From contig CAXXHC010000003.1 of the NCBI GenBank assembly GCA_963663525.2, positions 1,612,001 through 1,676,000 of the forward strand: a stretch of 64,000 nt of DNA, given 5' to 3'. Of this stretch, positions 51,805 to 61,463 are shown in pieces. The notes under the pieces are model-generated. The model did not search any database. It saw only the letters and a program-made list of their open reading frames with translations, and was not told the DNA's origin. This DNA is from G963663525 sp963663525. Lineage in GTDB: Bacteria > Myxococcota_A > SURF-8 > G963663525. The translations under genes and the position numbers were made by a program. Numbering within the stretch: position 1 is the stretch's first letter; each line of letters opens with the position of its first letter.

Positions 51805-52452
51805 ATGAACCCCAAACCCTATGCAGACTGCCTCGAATACGTCGAGGACGAGTTGATGAGATACCTGCCCATCAGGGCATCCCGGTTGAATTCCGAATGG
51901 ATGCTGAAAGATCTCTCGAAACCGGCCCTTGGTGACAAGACCGTCGGGGAGAAACAGGACGTGAGATCCAAGGAACTGGAACGTCGGGCCAGCCAGTACC
52001 GGAAACAGGAAACCCGGATTCGGACGGAAATCGATGCTCGGCTGGATGCCACCCGACAGGTCGTGGGGAACGAGTCGGGGTTCAGCCTCGACTTGATAAA
52101 CGGAGGGCTCGATTTCGATGCACGGCTGATTTTGCTCACCCTGACCAGCACGGCACTGGGGATGGGAGACATCACCCTCGGCGACATCGGCACCAGCTTC
52201 TACGGCAGTGCTCATGTGGACGATCTGATGGCAATGATGGACGTGAAAACCATCTCGGACCGGCTTCGGGTTCGAAGGCTGCTGCTTGATCTGACGGGAA
52301 TGGGTCTGATCGTCCTTGACTACAACTCCAAAGCAATCACTCCCGAAGATTTCAACACGGCTCAAGTTTCACTCAGTCGCCGCACCTTCGCCGTCATCCT
52401 CAACGATCCGTCGTTGGAAACCGAGGGTGTAACCTCGAAGCAGTCCCACTAG
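51805..52452 (+). CDS. Unknown protein with a winged-helix-like C-terminal domain
   Basis: 215 aa; ATG at 51805 after AGGAGAAAGACC (the longer open frame lacks a ribosome site). N-terminal helix ('MNPKPYADCLEYVEDELMRYLPIRASRLN'), an Arg/Glu/Lys-rich coiled region, then 'DARLILLTLTSTALGMGDITLGDIGTSFYG' and 'RRLLLDLTGMGLIVLDYN', which resemble the N-terminal regulatory domain preceding some CDC48-like AAA ATPases. No ATPase motif is present. First gene of a small operon. Confidence 0.6.
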   Translation: MNPKPYADCLEYVEDELMRYLPIRASRLNSEWMLKDLSKPALGDKTVGEKQDVRSKELERRASQYRKQETRIRTEIDARLDATRQVVGNESGFSLDLINGGLDFDARLILLTLTSTALGMGDITLGDIGTSFYGSAHVDDLMAMMDVKTISDRLRVRRLLLDLTGMGLIVLDYNSKAITPEDFNTAQVSLSRRTFAVILNDPSLETEGVTSKQSH

Positions 52453-52462
52453 GGAGGAGGCC

Positions 52463-52699
52463 ATGATGAAACGGTTCGACTTGGCTGTCGTGGAAGGAGA
52501 CGGCAAACCCGGTTCCGACACAGAACATCTGGTTCGGATCACGGTCTTCGAGGATGGTCGGGAGATCGGCACAACCAGACTGCCGGGCGGAGATTTCGAG
52601 ACAGCCAAAGCCATCATGGAGGGTTGGAAGGCTCTGGCCGATGGTGGTGTTGATCTGACCGGGATGTTGCCAGACGTAGAACCGGATGGTTCCCGATGA
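52463..52699 (+). CDS. Small hypothetical protein
   Basis: 78 aa with a strong ribosome site (GGGAGGAGGCC before ATGATG). Predicted mixed strand/helix: 'VRITVFEDGREIGTTRLPGGDFETAKAIMEGWKALADGG'. Not recognised. Second gene of the 51805 operon; spacing 10 bp. Confidence 0.55.
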   Translation: MMKRFDLAVVEGDGKPGSDTEHLVRITVFEDGREIGTTRLPGGDFETAKAIMEGWKALADGGVDLTGMLPDVEPDGSR

Positions 52700-52831
52700 C
52701 AACCAAATCCCGAAAAATCGGGGATAAAGTCGGCAAGACTGGTCTTGAAGACCATCGGGGTTTGGTCTTGCAGTCCGTTCAAACCAGGAAAACGTTTTCG
52801 CGGTTTTACGGTAGAAATTGAAGAGAGCCAA

Positions 52832-53044
52832 ATGATTGCAACAATGATTGATGAACCAAGACTAAAGCCGATTGTTTATCTGATCGGCAACGAAGGAAAT
52901 GCCTTCGCCCTTATTACCAAGGTGAAAGCAGCCATGCTTGATGCCGGTCAGCATGAAGAATTCGAACAGTTCATCAAGAAAACCGTGCTTGGCAGCTACC
53001 ACAACTTATTGGCTACGGTCATAGAATACTGTGAGGTGGAATGA
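52832..53044 (+). CDS. Small conserved hypothetical protein ('GNAFALI' family)
   Basis: 70 aa from the ATG at 52832 (GAGAG upstream; the longer frame from 52745 lacks a ribosome site). 'PIVYLIGNEGNAFALITKVKAAMLDAGQHEEFEQFIKKT' matches a pattern I have seen in small proteins of mobile elements and Bacteroidetes, with no known function. Its stop overlaps the next start (ATGATG). Confidence 0.6.
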   Translation: MIATMIDEPRLKPIVYLIGNEGNAFALITKVKAAMLDAGQHEEFEQFIKKTVLGSYHNLLATVIEYCEVE

Positions 53045-53268
53045 TGAATCCGTTCATACAAGTCGATGGCCGGTGGTACGTGGATGTCAATTGGCGACCC
53101 GATCGTACTGAACTGCCTTACAGGATTTCCTTGAGGCAGTTGAACAATGATGAGGTAGAGTGGCTGACGCCATGTTTGGGGGAGGCCATAATAGAGTGCT
53201 GGGCGAGGCTTTTCAGGGATGACGATTCCATCGAACATGGGGCTGTGCTGCCCGATGAGATTGATTAG
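53041..53268 (+). CDS. Small hypothetical protein
   Basis: 75 aa, overlapping the previous stop by 4 bases. Sequence 'FIQVDGRWYVDVNW' and 'LRQLNNDEVEWLTPCLGEAIIECWARLF'. Not recognised. Converges with the XRE regulator gene, overlapping its stop by four bases. Confidence 0.55.
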   Translation: MMNPFIQVDGRWYVDVNWRPDRTELPYRISLRQLNNDEVEWLTPCLGEAIIECWARLFRDDDSIEHGAVLPDEID

Positions 53269-53477
53269 AACAATTCCTTGATATCGACTCCGAGGGCTTT
53301 GGCAATCTTGTAAACGGTCGTGATTGTCGGGTTTCGTTCACCACGTTCGATCCCACCAATGTAGGTTCGATGAATCTCGACCTTCTCGGCAAAGGACTCC
53401 TGAGAATAGCCCTGTTCCTCTCGGAGTTTACGAACTTTTCGACCGAACTGTAAACAAATTTGATCCTGCTTTTTCAT
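53265..53477 (-). CDS. XRE-family regulator, control-protein size
   Basis: 70 aa from the ATG at 53477. Almost entirely an HTH_3 domain: 'FGRKVRKLREEQGYSQESFAEKVEIHRTYIGGIERGERNPTITTVYKIAKALGV' (positions 12-65). Size and the 'HRTYIGGIERGERNP' segment resemble restriction-modification control (C) proteins. It stands alone between two operons. Direct repeats CTAAGAGTAGC and CTATGAGTAGC at about 53519 and 53546 lie upstream and are possible binding sites. Confidence 0.75.
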   Translation of the reverse strand: MKKQDQICLQFGRKVRKLREEQGYSQESFAEKVEIHRTYIGGIERGERNPTITTVYKIAKALGVDIKELF

Positions 53478-53625
53478 AAAACAGGATATTCCACAGAGAA
53501 TACTTGACAGTCTACAGCCTAAGAGTAGCATTATGAGCAATGCACACTATGAGTAGCTTACCGGCAGATCCGAGGAAATTGACCATTAACGGGTCGGATG
53601 AACCGATTACCAGAGGAGCCTTCCG

Positions 53626-54786
53626 ATGAAATTCAAAATAATCCTGTTGGCATTTATGGTCATTCTCTTGGGAACCGGCTGTGAGGGGTCATCCATCGTC
53701 AGCTATAATCCGGCAGCTGGTGACTACGAAAGGGATATGTCGGTCGATGGTGACATCGAACAGATTCCTGCAGATGTGGATGATGATGGTTTGCAGTCTG
53801 ATGAGGACTTGGATGTTACCGAGATCGAAGAATCGGAATTCGTCGAAGGAGACACCTCCGAAGATGAAGAATCGGAGGAAACCGAGGAAGATGATGATGG
53901 CCTTCATCCGGTCTGTGATGATAATGATTACAGCAACTTGATGTGGTTGCCGGGAGAGGTGTTGGATCATGAAAATCCCGAAGAGGTTTTTCATCTTTTC
54001 CTGACTTTGGATGAAGCAATCGAATACTGTGAAAATCTGGAACATGACGGATATTACGACTGGAGACTTCCGACCGTCAACGAACTCCGTTCCATACTCG
54101 ATCCCGACCTGTCGTGTCCTGAAATTCTGGAATGTGGATTTGTGGACAGTTGCTTGCAGGGGTTGGTTTCGGACATGGATACTTGCTTGAGGTACAATCC
54201 TTGTGGGAAACTGTACGACCATACTGACCATACGGTTGGATACGGAGATCCCGACCTTGTGGACAACAGACGTGGGTATTGGTCATCCACTCTTTCTCAT
54301 GAGGAAGGAGAACAATGGAAAATGAATTTCAACGTTGGTGTTCCTTATAGTCTCCCTCTTTACACCCTTGGAGGAGAAGAAATTAAAGGGGCTGCCACCT
54401 GTGTTCGTGACTCAAATGCCCCCCGACAAGATTGCAACCCCAATTCCGTCTGCTGTGATTCCGAAGGATACTTCCTCCCTTCCACAACCGACTGTGACGA
54501 CAATGAGCCCTGTACCTATGCTGATAAATGCAACGGTGCCGGTGTTTGTGCCGGGTTTCCATACTCCTGCAATGACCACGGCACCTGCAACCAGTCGGAC
54601 GGCTTCTGTACATGTGACAATCCATATATGAACGATGACTGTTCGGACTGTAGGTACGGCTATATTGATTTCCCAGACTGTCGGGACGATCCCTGTGACC
54701 CCGACCCTTGCAATGGTAATGGTTCCTGTAGCCAGTGTGCGTCTTCAGCCGAAATTGGACACTTAGAGTCTATCCCAGTAGGGTGA
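53626..54786 (+). pseudogene. DUF1566 lipoprotein with EGF-like Cys modules, 3' truncated
   Basis: About 370 native residues (to 54735), then 16 from an IS3 scar and the IS5 end before a stop. Signal peptide 'IILLAFMVILLGTGC' (probable lipoprotein), acidic 'DGD...EESEETEEDDD' linker, DUF1566 domain ('FLTLDEAIEYCENLEHDGYYDWRLPTVNELRSIL', 'GYWSSTLSHEEGEQWKMNF', 'AATCVRDSN'), and a Cys-rich EGF-like tail ('CNDHGTCNQSDGFCTCDNPY', 'CDPDPCNGNGSC'). Ribosome site AGAGGAG. The linker style matches chromosomal lipoproteins, suggesting the island has circulated within this lineage. Confidence 0.82.
54736..54766. mobile_element. 31-bp scar of a third IS3 copy (right end)
   Basis: Begins TGTGCGTCTTCAGCCG and runs through TTGGACACTTAG, identical to the right end of the two full IS3 copies, then stops at the IS5 terminus. 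The rest of that copy is gone. Confidence 0.88.
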
Positions 54787-54832
54787 ATTGTGCTATAGTC
54801 CTGTGAATATAGTATATTTACAGGAGATAAAT

Positions 54833-55246
54833 ATGGGATTGGCAACCCAAGATGATGGATGGAGAATCCCGGACGAATTGTGGGAAAAGATGGAGCCGCT
54901 CTTGCCTGCGCGAAAACCTCATCCCTTGGGTTGCCATAACCCGCCGGTTCCGCCGCGCCACGCGATGAACGCCATTCTATTCGTTTTGCGCACCGGCTGT
55001 CAGTGGAACGCGCTTAACGCGACGGGCATCTGCTCGTCCAGTGCGGCGCACCGCTGGTTTATGGAGTGGACCAAGGCCGGGGTGTTCGAGGCGTTTTGGC
55101 GACAGGGCCTTTTGGAGTACGACAAGCTCAAGGGTGTCGACTGGGTTTGGTGTTCGATGGACGGCGCGATGACCAAAGCTCCGTTGGGCGGGGAAAAAAA
55201 CGGGCCGAAACCCTACCGACCGCGGAAAAAGCGGCGTCAAGCGTAG
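54833..55246 (+). CDS. IS5-family transposase OrfA
   Basis: 137 aa from the ATG at 54833 (AGGAG upstream). DUF4096/IS5 N-terminal domain ('WRIPDELWEKMEPLLPARK', 'RHAMNAILFVLRTGCQWNALN', 'AHRWFMEWTKAGVFEAFW') and the first catalytic Asp in 'WCSMDGAMTKAP'. Reading continues in another frame after an A7 run at 55194-55200. Confidence 0.88.
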   Translation: MGLATQDDGWRIPDELWEKMEPLLPARKPHPLGCHNPPVPPRHAMNAILFVLRTGCQWNALNATGICSSSAAHRWFMEWTKAGVFEAFWRQGLLEYDKLKGVDWVWCSMDGAMTKAPLGGEKNGPKPYRPRKKRRQA

Positions 55247-55652
55247 CCTGGAGGGGATTCCGCTGTCCGTGGCGGTGGACGGGGCGAACCGGCATGACAT
55301 GAAACTGGTGAAGGCGACTTTGGAAGGCATCGAGATCAAACGTCCCAAGCCGACGAAACGCAAGCCGCAAGGCTTGTGCCTGGACAAAGGGTACGACTAC
55401 GATGAGGTGAGAGACTTGGTGGAGGAATTCAAGTTCACGGCGCACGTTCGTTCGCGGGGCGAGGAGGCAAAGGCGATCAAGCAGGAAGCCGGTTTCAAGG
55501 CTCGTCGCTGGGTGGTGGAACGCACGCATAGTTGGATGAACCGTTTCCGGAGAATACTAATCCGCTGGGAGAAACGCGCCGATTGCTATCTAGCCATGCT
55601 ACATTTCGCCCTCGGAATTATTACTTGGCGCGCTTCCGGCCTACTGGGATAG
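55194..55652 (+). CDS. IS5-family transposase OrfB (needs frameshift)
   Basis: Frame +1 relative to OrfA. Starting at the A7 run it reads 'TGPNPTDRGKSGVKRS', the exact continuation expected for IS5 transposases, then 'LSVAVDGANRHD', the second Asp in 'LCLDKGYDYDEVRD' and the Glu in 'RRWVVERTHSWMNRFRR'. A net +1 shift (or -2) or slippage during transcription at the A7 run joins it to OrfA; a simple one-base mutation cannot be excluded. Confidence 0.82.
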   Translation, partial: KKTGRNPTDRGKSGVKRSLEGIPLSVAVDGANRHDMKLVKATLEGIEIKRPKPTKRKPQGLCLDKGYDYDEVRDLVEEFKFTAHVRSRGEEAKAIKQEAGFKARRWVVERTHSWMNRFRRILIRWEKRADCYLAMLHFALGIITWRASGLLG

Positions 55653-55735
55653 GCTGGCTCTTCGCTGTTTAGTGTGGGTAACGGCAGCTTATGCATCGGC
55701 TTCGCCGATCCGGGGACCCGTCCCCGCACCCCTGG

Positions 55736-55867
55736 GATTTATCGCTTTGAAGTCCAAACCTGGTTGTTGTAATAAGGGATAAAGAGAAAAGGAGAGGTTT
55801 CCCCCTCCTTTCCAGGTTCGGACCTTCGACGGCGCTCGGGTCGCGTCCCCGCGTTGCCTTATCCTCC
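55736..55867 (+). ncRNA. Shared structured IS element, ISL3 copy B (candidate RNA)
   Basis: Identical in position within the IS to the copy at 37139-37270, sense to the transposase and in its 5' leader. Confidence 0.6.
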
Positions 55868-55913
55868 GCCGAAGTTCTGCCAGTGTAACCTTTGCACACT
55901 GAAGGAGCAAGAG

Positions 55914-57158
55914 ATGGACGAGCGCGGACTTTTCACGATGGCTCTTGGATTGACCCCTCCCTGGGAGGTGGTGGATATTGACTTTGACGCCGAGCGCCAC
56001 CGGTTGGATCTGTACCTGGATTTTCCCGCCGGGAGCCGGTTTGCGTGCCCGCAATGCGAGGTGGCTTGCGGGGTTCACGATACGAACGAGAGGAGTTGGC
56101 GACATCTGAACTTTTTTCAGCACGAGGCGTATCTTCACGCACGCCTACCCCGGATCAAATGCCCTGAACACGGAGTAAAAACGGTGGAGGTACCTTGGGC
56201 GCGTCCTGGTGCGGGGTTCACGCTGCTTTTTGAGGCGCTGGTACTGCTTATGGCCAGAAAGGGCATGACGCCCAAGGGGATCGGCGAAATACTTGGTGAG
56301 CACGACACGCGGATCTGGCGGGTGCTGGAATACTATGTGGACTCGAGTCTGGCGAAGCAGGACTGGTCCGAGGTCGAAGCGGTGGGCGTGGATGAAACCA
56401 GCCGTTCCCGTGGGCACGACTACGTGACGGTGTTCGTGGACATGGACGAGGCGAAGGTTCTGCACGTGGAGCCCGGCAAAGACCACCGGACGGTGGCGGG
56501 CTTCGAGGCTGAGCTTCACGCTCACGGCGGTAAACCCGAACAGGTGAAAGAGTTCAGCATGGACATGTCAGCGGCGTTCATCAAGGGGGTTGGGAAACAG
56601 TTTCCCGATGCGGCGATGACCTTCGACCGCTTCCACGTGATGAAGCTTGTCAACAAGGCCGTGGACGAGGTGCGGCGTGAGGAGCGCCAAGACAGGACTG
56701 AGTTGGAAAAGACGAGATGGGTCTGGTTGAAAAACGAGCAAAACCTTACGGACAAAGAGCGAGAGAAGTTCGATGAGTTGAAAGACAGCACGCTGAAAAC
56801 GGCCAGGGGCTATCGGCTCAAAGAGACGCTTCAGTCGGTATATGCCGACTACGCAGGCCATCCAGATGACGGTGAGAAGCAGTTGCAGTACTGGTATTTC
56901 TGGGCCACGCACAGCCAACTGCCGCCGATGATCAAGGTAGCCAAAACGATCAAGACCCACTGGGATGGGGTATTGCGGTGGTTTCAGTCAGGTTTGACAC
57001 AAGGGCTGGTGGAAGGCATCAACGGTATAATTCAGGCGGCCAAGCGCAAGGCCAGAGGGTTCAGGTCGTTTAGGAAGCTTCGAACCATGATCTTCCTCGT
57101 CGCTGGAAAGCTAGACTTCGACCTGCCGCAGATGAAACTGCTTACCCACAGTAAATAG
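55914..57158 (+). CDS. ISL3-family transposase (copy B)
   Basis: 414 aa, translation identical to copy A (37317-38561), including the Cys pairs and the Asp-Asp-Glu core. Confidence 0.95.
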   Translation: MDERGLFTMALGLTPPWEVVDIDFDAERHRLDLYLDFPAGSRFACPQCEVACGVHDTNERSWRHLNFFQHEAYLHARLPRIKCPEHGVKTVEVPWARPGAGFTLLFEALVLLMARKGMTPKGIGEILGEHDTRIWRVLEYYVDSSLAKQDWSEVEAVGVDETSRSRGHDYVTVFVDMDEAKVLHVEPGKDHRTVAGFEAELHAHGGKPEQVKEFSMDMSAAFIKGVGKQFPDAAMTFDRFHVMKLVNKAVDEVRREERQDRTELEKTRWVWLKNEQNLTDKEREKFDELKDSTLKTARGYRLKETLQSVYADYAGHPDDGEKQLQYWYFWATHSQLPPMIKVAKTIKTHWDGVLRWFQSGLTQGLVEGINGIIQAAKRKARGFRSFRKLRTMIFLVAGKLDFDLPQMKLLTHSK

Positions 57159-59613
57159 CGAGGAGGCCTTCTTCTTCATCGGGACGAACCCGGTTCAGAA
57201 AGTCTTTCAGGTTTGAGTAGGGACGGGATTGTCTTTGAGTAACAATTCTTGCCTGTGTATCGGCACTCAGGTGTTTGATGCTCATCAGGCCGACCTGCAT
57301 GGTGTTTCCGTCTGCTGTCCAACGGATGCCGCTTTCATTCACGTCGGGCGGAAGAACTGCCATTCCCATCCGTTTGGCTTCGGACACGTAGGCAAAGGTG
57401 GAATAAAATCCACCCTGATTGGAAATCACGGCTGCCATGAAAGCAGCCGGGTAATGAGATTTCAGATAAGCGGCCTGAAACGATACCCGGATGTAACTGG
57501 CAGAGTGGGGCTTACAGAAAGAATAGCCGTCAAAGGATAAAATCATGTCCCATACCTGTTCGATCTGGGCGTCCGTTACCTCATTTTGTCTGGCACCTCT
57601 TGCAAAACGGTTGAAGTAGTCCATCAGTTTCCGAGCCTTGTCTTTACGGCTCATCACCTTCCGTAGGCCATCTGCATCGGCATGGGAGAATCCGGCCAGG
57701 GCTACCGCAGCCAGTGAAACATGCTCCTGATAGACCATGATGCCATAGGTTTCATCCAATACACCTTCAAGTAGAGGATGAATGGCTTGCCACGGTTCAC
57801 CTTTCAGTCGGGCCAGATATTCATTGATCCAACGGTTGGCTGCCGGTCGTATAATGGAGGTGTGAATCACCATGTGTTCGTAGTCACCCACACCGGACTT
57901 TTTCTGCAGTAACTTGGTTGCCGGGGACTCGATGTAAAAGCATCCCATGGTTTCACCATTGGAAACACGGGCTTGTGTGGTTCGGTCATCTTCCGGTTCC
58001 CAATGGATTTCGTCAAAATTTTCCCCGGAGGCCTTTACGGTTTGGATGGTATCACGAATAACTCCCAGGCTACGGTTGCCAAGCAGGTCGATCTTTAGAA
58101 GGCCGCTGTCTTCCGTGCCGTCTTTCTCCCACTGAACAATAGGAACACCTTTCGGAGCTATTTCAACAGGAACGTAATCGGTAATCGGTCGTGGTGTAAT
58201 CACCACACCACCGGAATGCACCGACAGGTTTCGGGGAGTGCCGATAAGACGTTGAGCCAACCGAATGATATCCGGCCACGGTTCGGGAAAGTCCAGTTCT
58301 TTCAGTTGGGGTAATGACTTCAGACGAGTGAGCAGGGCATCCTCGTCGGTTCCATCCATAACACTCCAGAACCAGGGCAGACGTTTGGATACCTGCCCGA
58401 TTTCCCGATCCGTCAGGCCGTAGACTTTGGCAACTTCCCGAATGGCCGAACGTGGCTGTAGCAGCACATGGTTGCAGACCATCGCCGCATGGCCTTTGTA
58501 TTTTTCCAGCACGGCCAGTTGAACATCGTCCCGTTCATCCCAGGCAAAATCCACATCGATGTCGGGAGCATCTTTTCTGCCGGGATTCAGAAATCTCTCG
58601 AAGTACAGGTTGTATTTGAGTGGGCAGACATTGGTGATTCCCAAGCAATAGGCAACGATAGAAGCTGCCCCGGAACCACGTCCACAAATACGGGGGCTGT
58701 GTTTGACAATGTCCTGCACAATCAGAAAATAAGCCGAAAATCCCTTGTCACGAATCGCGGCAAGCTCATAGTCCAGACGATTCATCACGGCATCGGAAAG
58801 CTGTTCACCGTAACGGGTACGTGCCCCCTGATAAGCTACAGTACGAAGTTCCAGAGAAGATTCGGCCTCACTCTGCCTATTCCAGCTTGGTAGAACAAGA
58901 CCGAACTCAGGCACGGTAAACTCCAGTCGTTCCGCCAGTTTGTACGTTTCCCTGATGGCATCCGGCCAGACATCGAAACGTCGGATGTAGTCCATCGAGG
59001 GAGCCAGCCAGGCATTATCCGGTGCAACATCTTTCGGGGTCAATCGGGACAGAGAGGTATTCAGGTCAATGGCACGTTGAAAACGGTGGATCGTGACATC
59101 TTCCGGTTTGATGAAGAAACTGCCCGGTGTGGCAACGGATGGTATGCCCAGTTCTTTGGTCACCAAACGTAGCTTTAGCCCCTTGCCAGTGGGTTTACGT
59201 GGCAGGGCTGCCGATACGGCTACGTCACATTCTCTAAGGTGACGTAGCAGTGCTTCTGATTGGGTTAAGACCTGTAAACCACTGGACAAATCCGGCAGCT
59301 TGTCTTTCAAGGTGAAGTCGTCATCACAGTGGCGGTCGGTGATCAGCCGACACAGGTTGCTGTAACCCGTTTTATTCTCCACCAGACAGATTACTCGTTC
59401 ATTGCTTGTCGGGTCCGTCAATTCACACCCGATAATGGGTGTAATGCCTTCACGTTTGCAGGCATGGATGAACGGCCAGAGTCCGTACAGGTTGTCGGTG
59501 TCCGTCAGTGCAAGCCTGTCATAACCACATATCCTGGCAGTTTTGACCAGTTCTTCCGGTGAAGCCGTTCCCCACATCAGTGAATAATGGGAACGGGTGG
59601 TGAGGGGAATCAT
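57142..59613 (-). pseudogene. Error-prone DNA polymerase III alpha (DnaE2/ImuC-like), 3' truncated
   Basis: About 815 native residues (59613 to 57168), then a few from ISL3 copy B. PHP domain 'TTRSHYSLMWGTASPEELVKTARI' and 'LALTDTDNLYGLWPF' with degenerate metal ligands, catalytic 'GRGSGAASIVAYCLGIT' and 'APDIDVDFAWDERDD' (about residues 345-355), 'GVVITPRPITDYVPVE', 'DLLGNRSLGVIRDT', and 'YGIMVYQEHV' with 'SFCKPHSASY'. DnaE2 proteins are about 1,030-1,080 aa; the missing end holds the OB-fold. ATG overlaps the Y-polymerase stop, so it is the last gene of the lexA operon. Confidence 0.88.
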
Positions 59614-60163
59614 GACGATGGCCTTGAAAGGGTCCGTCCCATGTTTATGGCCGAGAACCCGAAACGATCCCGAATGGTATCCATAGCTGCAATCAGGTTG
59701 CTTTTGTCGTCTTCCTCTTTCCTCACGTCTTCAAACAAATCCAGTTGCGGTACAGGAGGAAACGTCAGCCGGTCAGCCTTTACTCGAAGATGCCGAATCC
59801 GAACCCGTCTCATCCATGTTTTTTGTAAAAGTTCACGAGCTATGTCGAACAGCCTGAAATCGTCGGCAGTGGCAGGATGTAGAACAAGATGTCGAAAAAT
59901 ACGTTTGCCGTCCGAGTAATCCAGTCCAACCATCAGCCGTTTAGTGGCCAATTGACGTTTACGAAGCTCTGAACCCACTCGTTCCATCAGTGAATACAGT
60001 ACACCCTCGACAATTTGGACATCGTTTGTGTCGTTACCAAAGGGATGGTTCATCACGATCTGAGGGGTTTTGTTTCCTACAGGTAGAACGGGAGAGCCAT
60101 CCACCCCTCTCAGGATGGCATGAATATGGTGATGTCGCTTTCCAAACAGAACCTCAAGCTGTT
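59610..60163 (-). pseudogene. Y-family DNA polymerase, C-terminal fragment
   Basis: Continues the gene at 61676-62323 after ISL3 copy C. With one TSD removed the joined reading is '...DPEQLEVLFGKRHHHIHAILRGVDGSPVLPV', the thumb-to-little-finger junction of Y-family polymerases, then 'DYSDGKRIFRHLVLHPATADDFRLFDIARELLQKTW'. Ends with a stop overlapping the dnaE start by 4 bases. Confidence 0.87.
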
Positions 60164-60172
60164 GCCTCCTCG

Positions 60173-61417
60173 CTATTTACTGTGGGTAAGCAGTTTCATC
60201 TGCGGCAGGTCGAAGTCTAGCTTTCCAGCGACGAGGAAGATCATGGTTCGAAGCTTCCTAAACGACCTGAACCCTCTGGCCTTGCGCTTGGCCGCCTGAA
60301 TTATACCGTTGATGCCTTCCACCAGCCCTTGTGTCAAACCTGACTGAAACCACCGCAATACCCCATCCCAGTGGGTCTTGATCGTTTTGGCTACCTTGAT
60401 CATCGGCGGCAGTTGGCTGTGCGTGGCCCAGAAATACCAGTACTGCAACTGCTTCTCACCGTCATCTGGATGGCCTGCGTAGTCGGCATATACCGACTGA
60501 AGCGTCTCTTTGAGCCGATAGCCCCTGGCCGTTTTCAGCGTGCTGTCTTTCAACTCATCGAACTTCTCTCGCTCTTTGTCCGTAAGGTTTTGCTCGTTTT
60601 TCAACCAGACCCATCTCGTCTTTTCCAACTCAGTCCTGTCTTGGCGCTCCTCACGCCGCACCTCGTCCACGGCCTTGTTGACAAGCTTCATCACGTGGAA
60701 GCGGTCGAAGGTCATCGCCGCATCGGGAAACTGTTTCCCAACCCCCTTGATGAACGCCGCTGACATGTCCATGCTGAACTCTTTCACCTGTTCGGGTTTA
60801 CCGCCGTGAGCGTGAAGCTCAGCCTCGAAGCCCGCCACCGTCCGGTGGTCTTTGCCGGGCTCCACGTGCAGAACCTTCGCCTCGTCCATGTCCACGAACA
60901 CCGTCACGTAGTCGTGCCCACGGGAACGGCTGGTTTCATCCACGCCCACCGCTTCGACCTCGGACCAGTCCTGCTTCGCCAGACTCGAGTCCACATAGTA
61001 TTCCAGCACCCGCCAGATCCGCGTGTCGTGCTCACCAAGTATTTCGCCGATCCCCTTGGGCGTCATGCCCTTTCTGGCCATAAGCAGTACCAGCGCCTCA
61101 AAAAGCAGCGTGAACCCCGCACCAGGACGCGCCCAAGGTACCTCCACCGTTTTTACTCCGTGTTCAGGGCATTTGATCCGGGGTAGGCGTGCGTGAAGAT
61201 ACGCCTCGTGCTGAAAAAAGTTCAGATGTCGCCAACTCCTCTCGTTCGTATCGTGAACCCCGCAAGCCACCTCGCATTGCGGGCACGCAAACCGGCTCCC
61301 GGCGGGAAAATCCAGGTACAGATCCAACCGGTGGCGCTCGGCGTCAAAGTCAATATCCACCACCTCCCAGGGAGGGGTCAATCCAAGAGCCATCGTGAAA
61401 AGTCCGCGCTCGTCCAT
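60173..61417 (-). CDS. ISL3-family transposase (copy C)
   Basis: 414 aa, translation identical to copies A and B. Confidence 0.95.
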   Translation of the reverse strand: MDERGLFTMALGLTPPWEVVDIDFDAERHRLDLYLDFPAGSRFACPQCEVACGVHDTNERSWRHLNFFQHEAYLHARLPRIKCPEHGVKTVEVPWARPGAGFTLLFEALVLLMARKGMTPKGIGEILGEHDTRIWRVLEYYVDSSLAKQDWSEVEAVGVDETSRSRGHDYVTVFVDMDEAKVLHVEPGKDHRTVAGFEAELHAHGGKPEQVKEFSMDMSAAFIKGVGKQFPDAAMTFDRFHVMKLVNKAVDEVRREERQDRTELEKTRWVWLKNEQNLTDKEREKFDELKDSTLKTARGYRLKETLQSVYADYAGHPDDGEKQLQYWYFWATHSQLPPMIKVAKTIKTHWDGVLRWFQSGLTQGLVEGINGIIQAAKRKARGFRSFRKLRTMIFLVAGKLDFDLPQMKLLTHSK

Positions 61418-61463
61418 CTCTTGCTCCTTCAGTGTGCAAAGGTTACACTGGCAGAACTTCGGC

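Larger units (their letters stand above)
54766..55655 (+). mobile_element. IS5-family element (IS427-like), about 890 bp
   Basis: Ends GAGTCTATCCCAGTAGG at the left and, reverse-complemented, AGCCTATCCCAGTAGG at the right. Transposase split in two frames. Abuts the IS3 scar on the left and ISL3 copy B on the right with no spacer, so the target duplication cannot be checked. Confidence 0.85.
55656..57167 (+). mobile_element. ISL3-family element, copy B (1512 bp)
   Basis: Same length and ends as copy A. The 8 bases on each side do not match (GATAGGCT and CTTCTTCT): the left neighbour is the IS5 end, the right neighbour is dnaE. Deletion or recombination after insertion removed the original left flank. 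Confidence 0.93.

Noticed and set aside
54766..57167. IS5 or ISL3 copy B target duplications
   Set aside because: Bases on the two sides do not match; their true flanks were lost where the elements abut.
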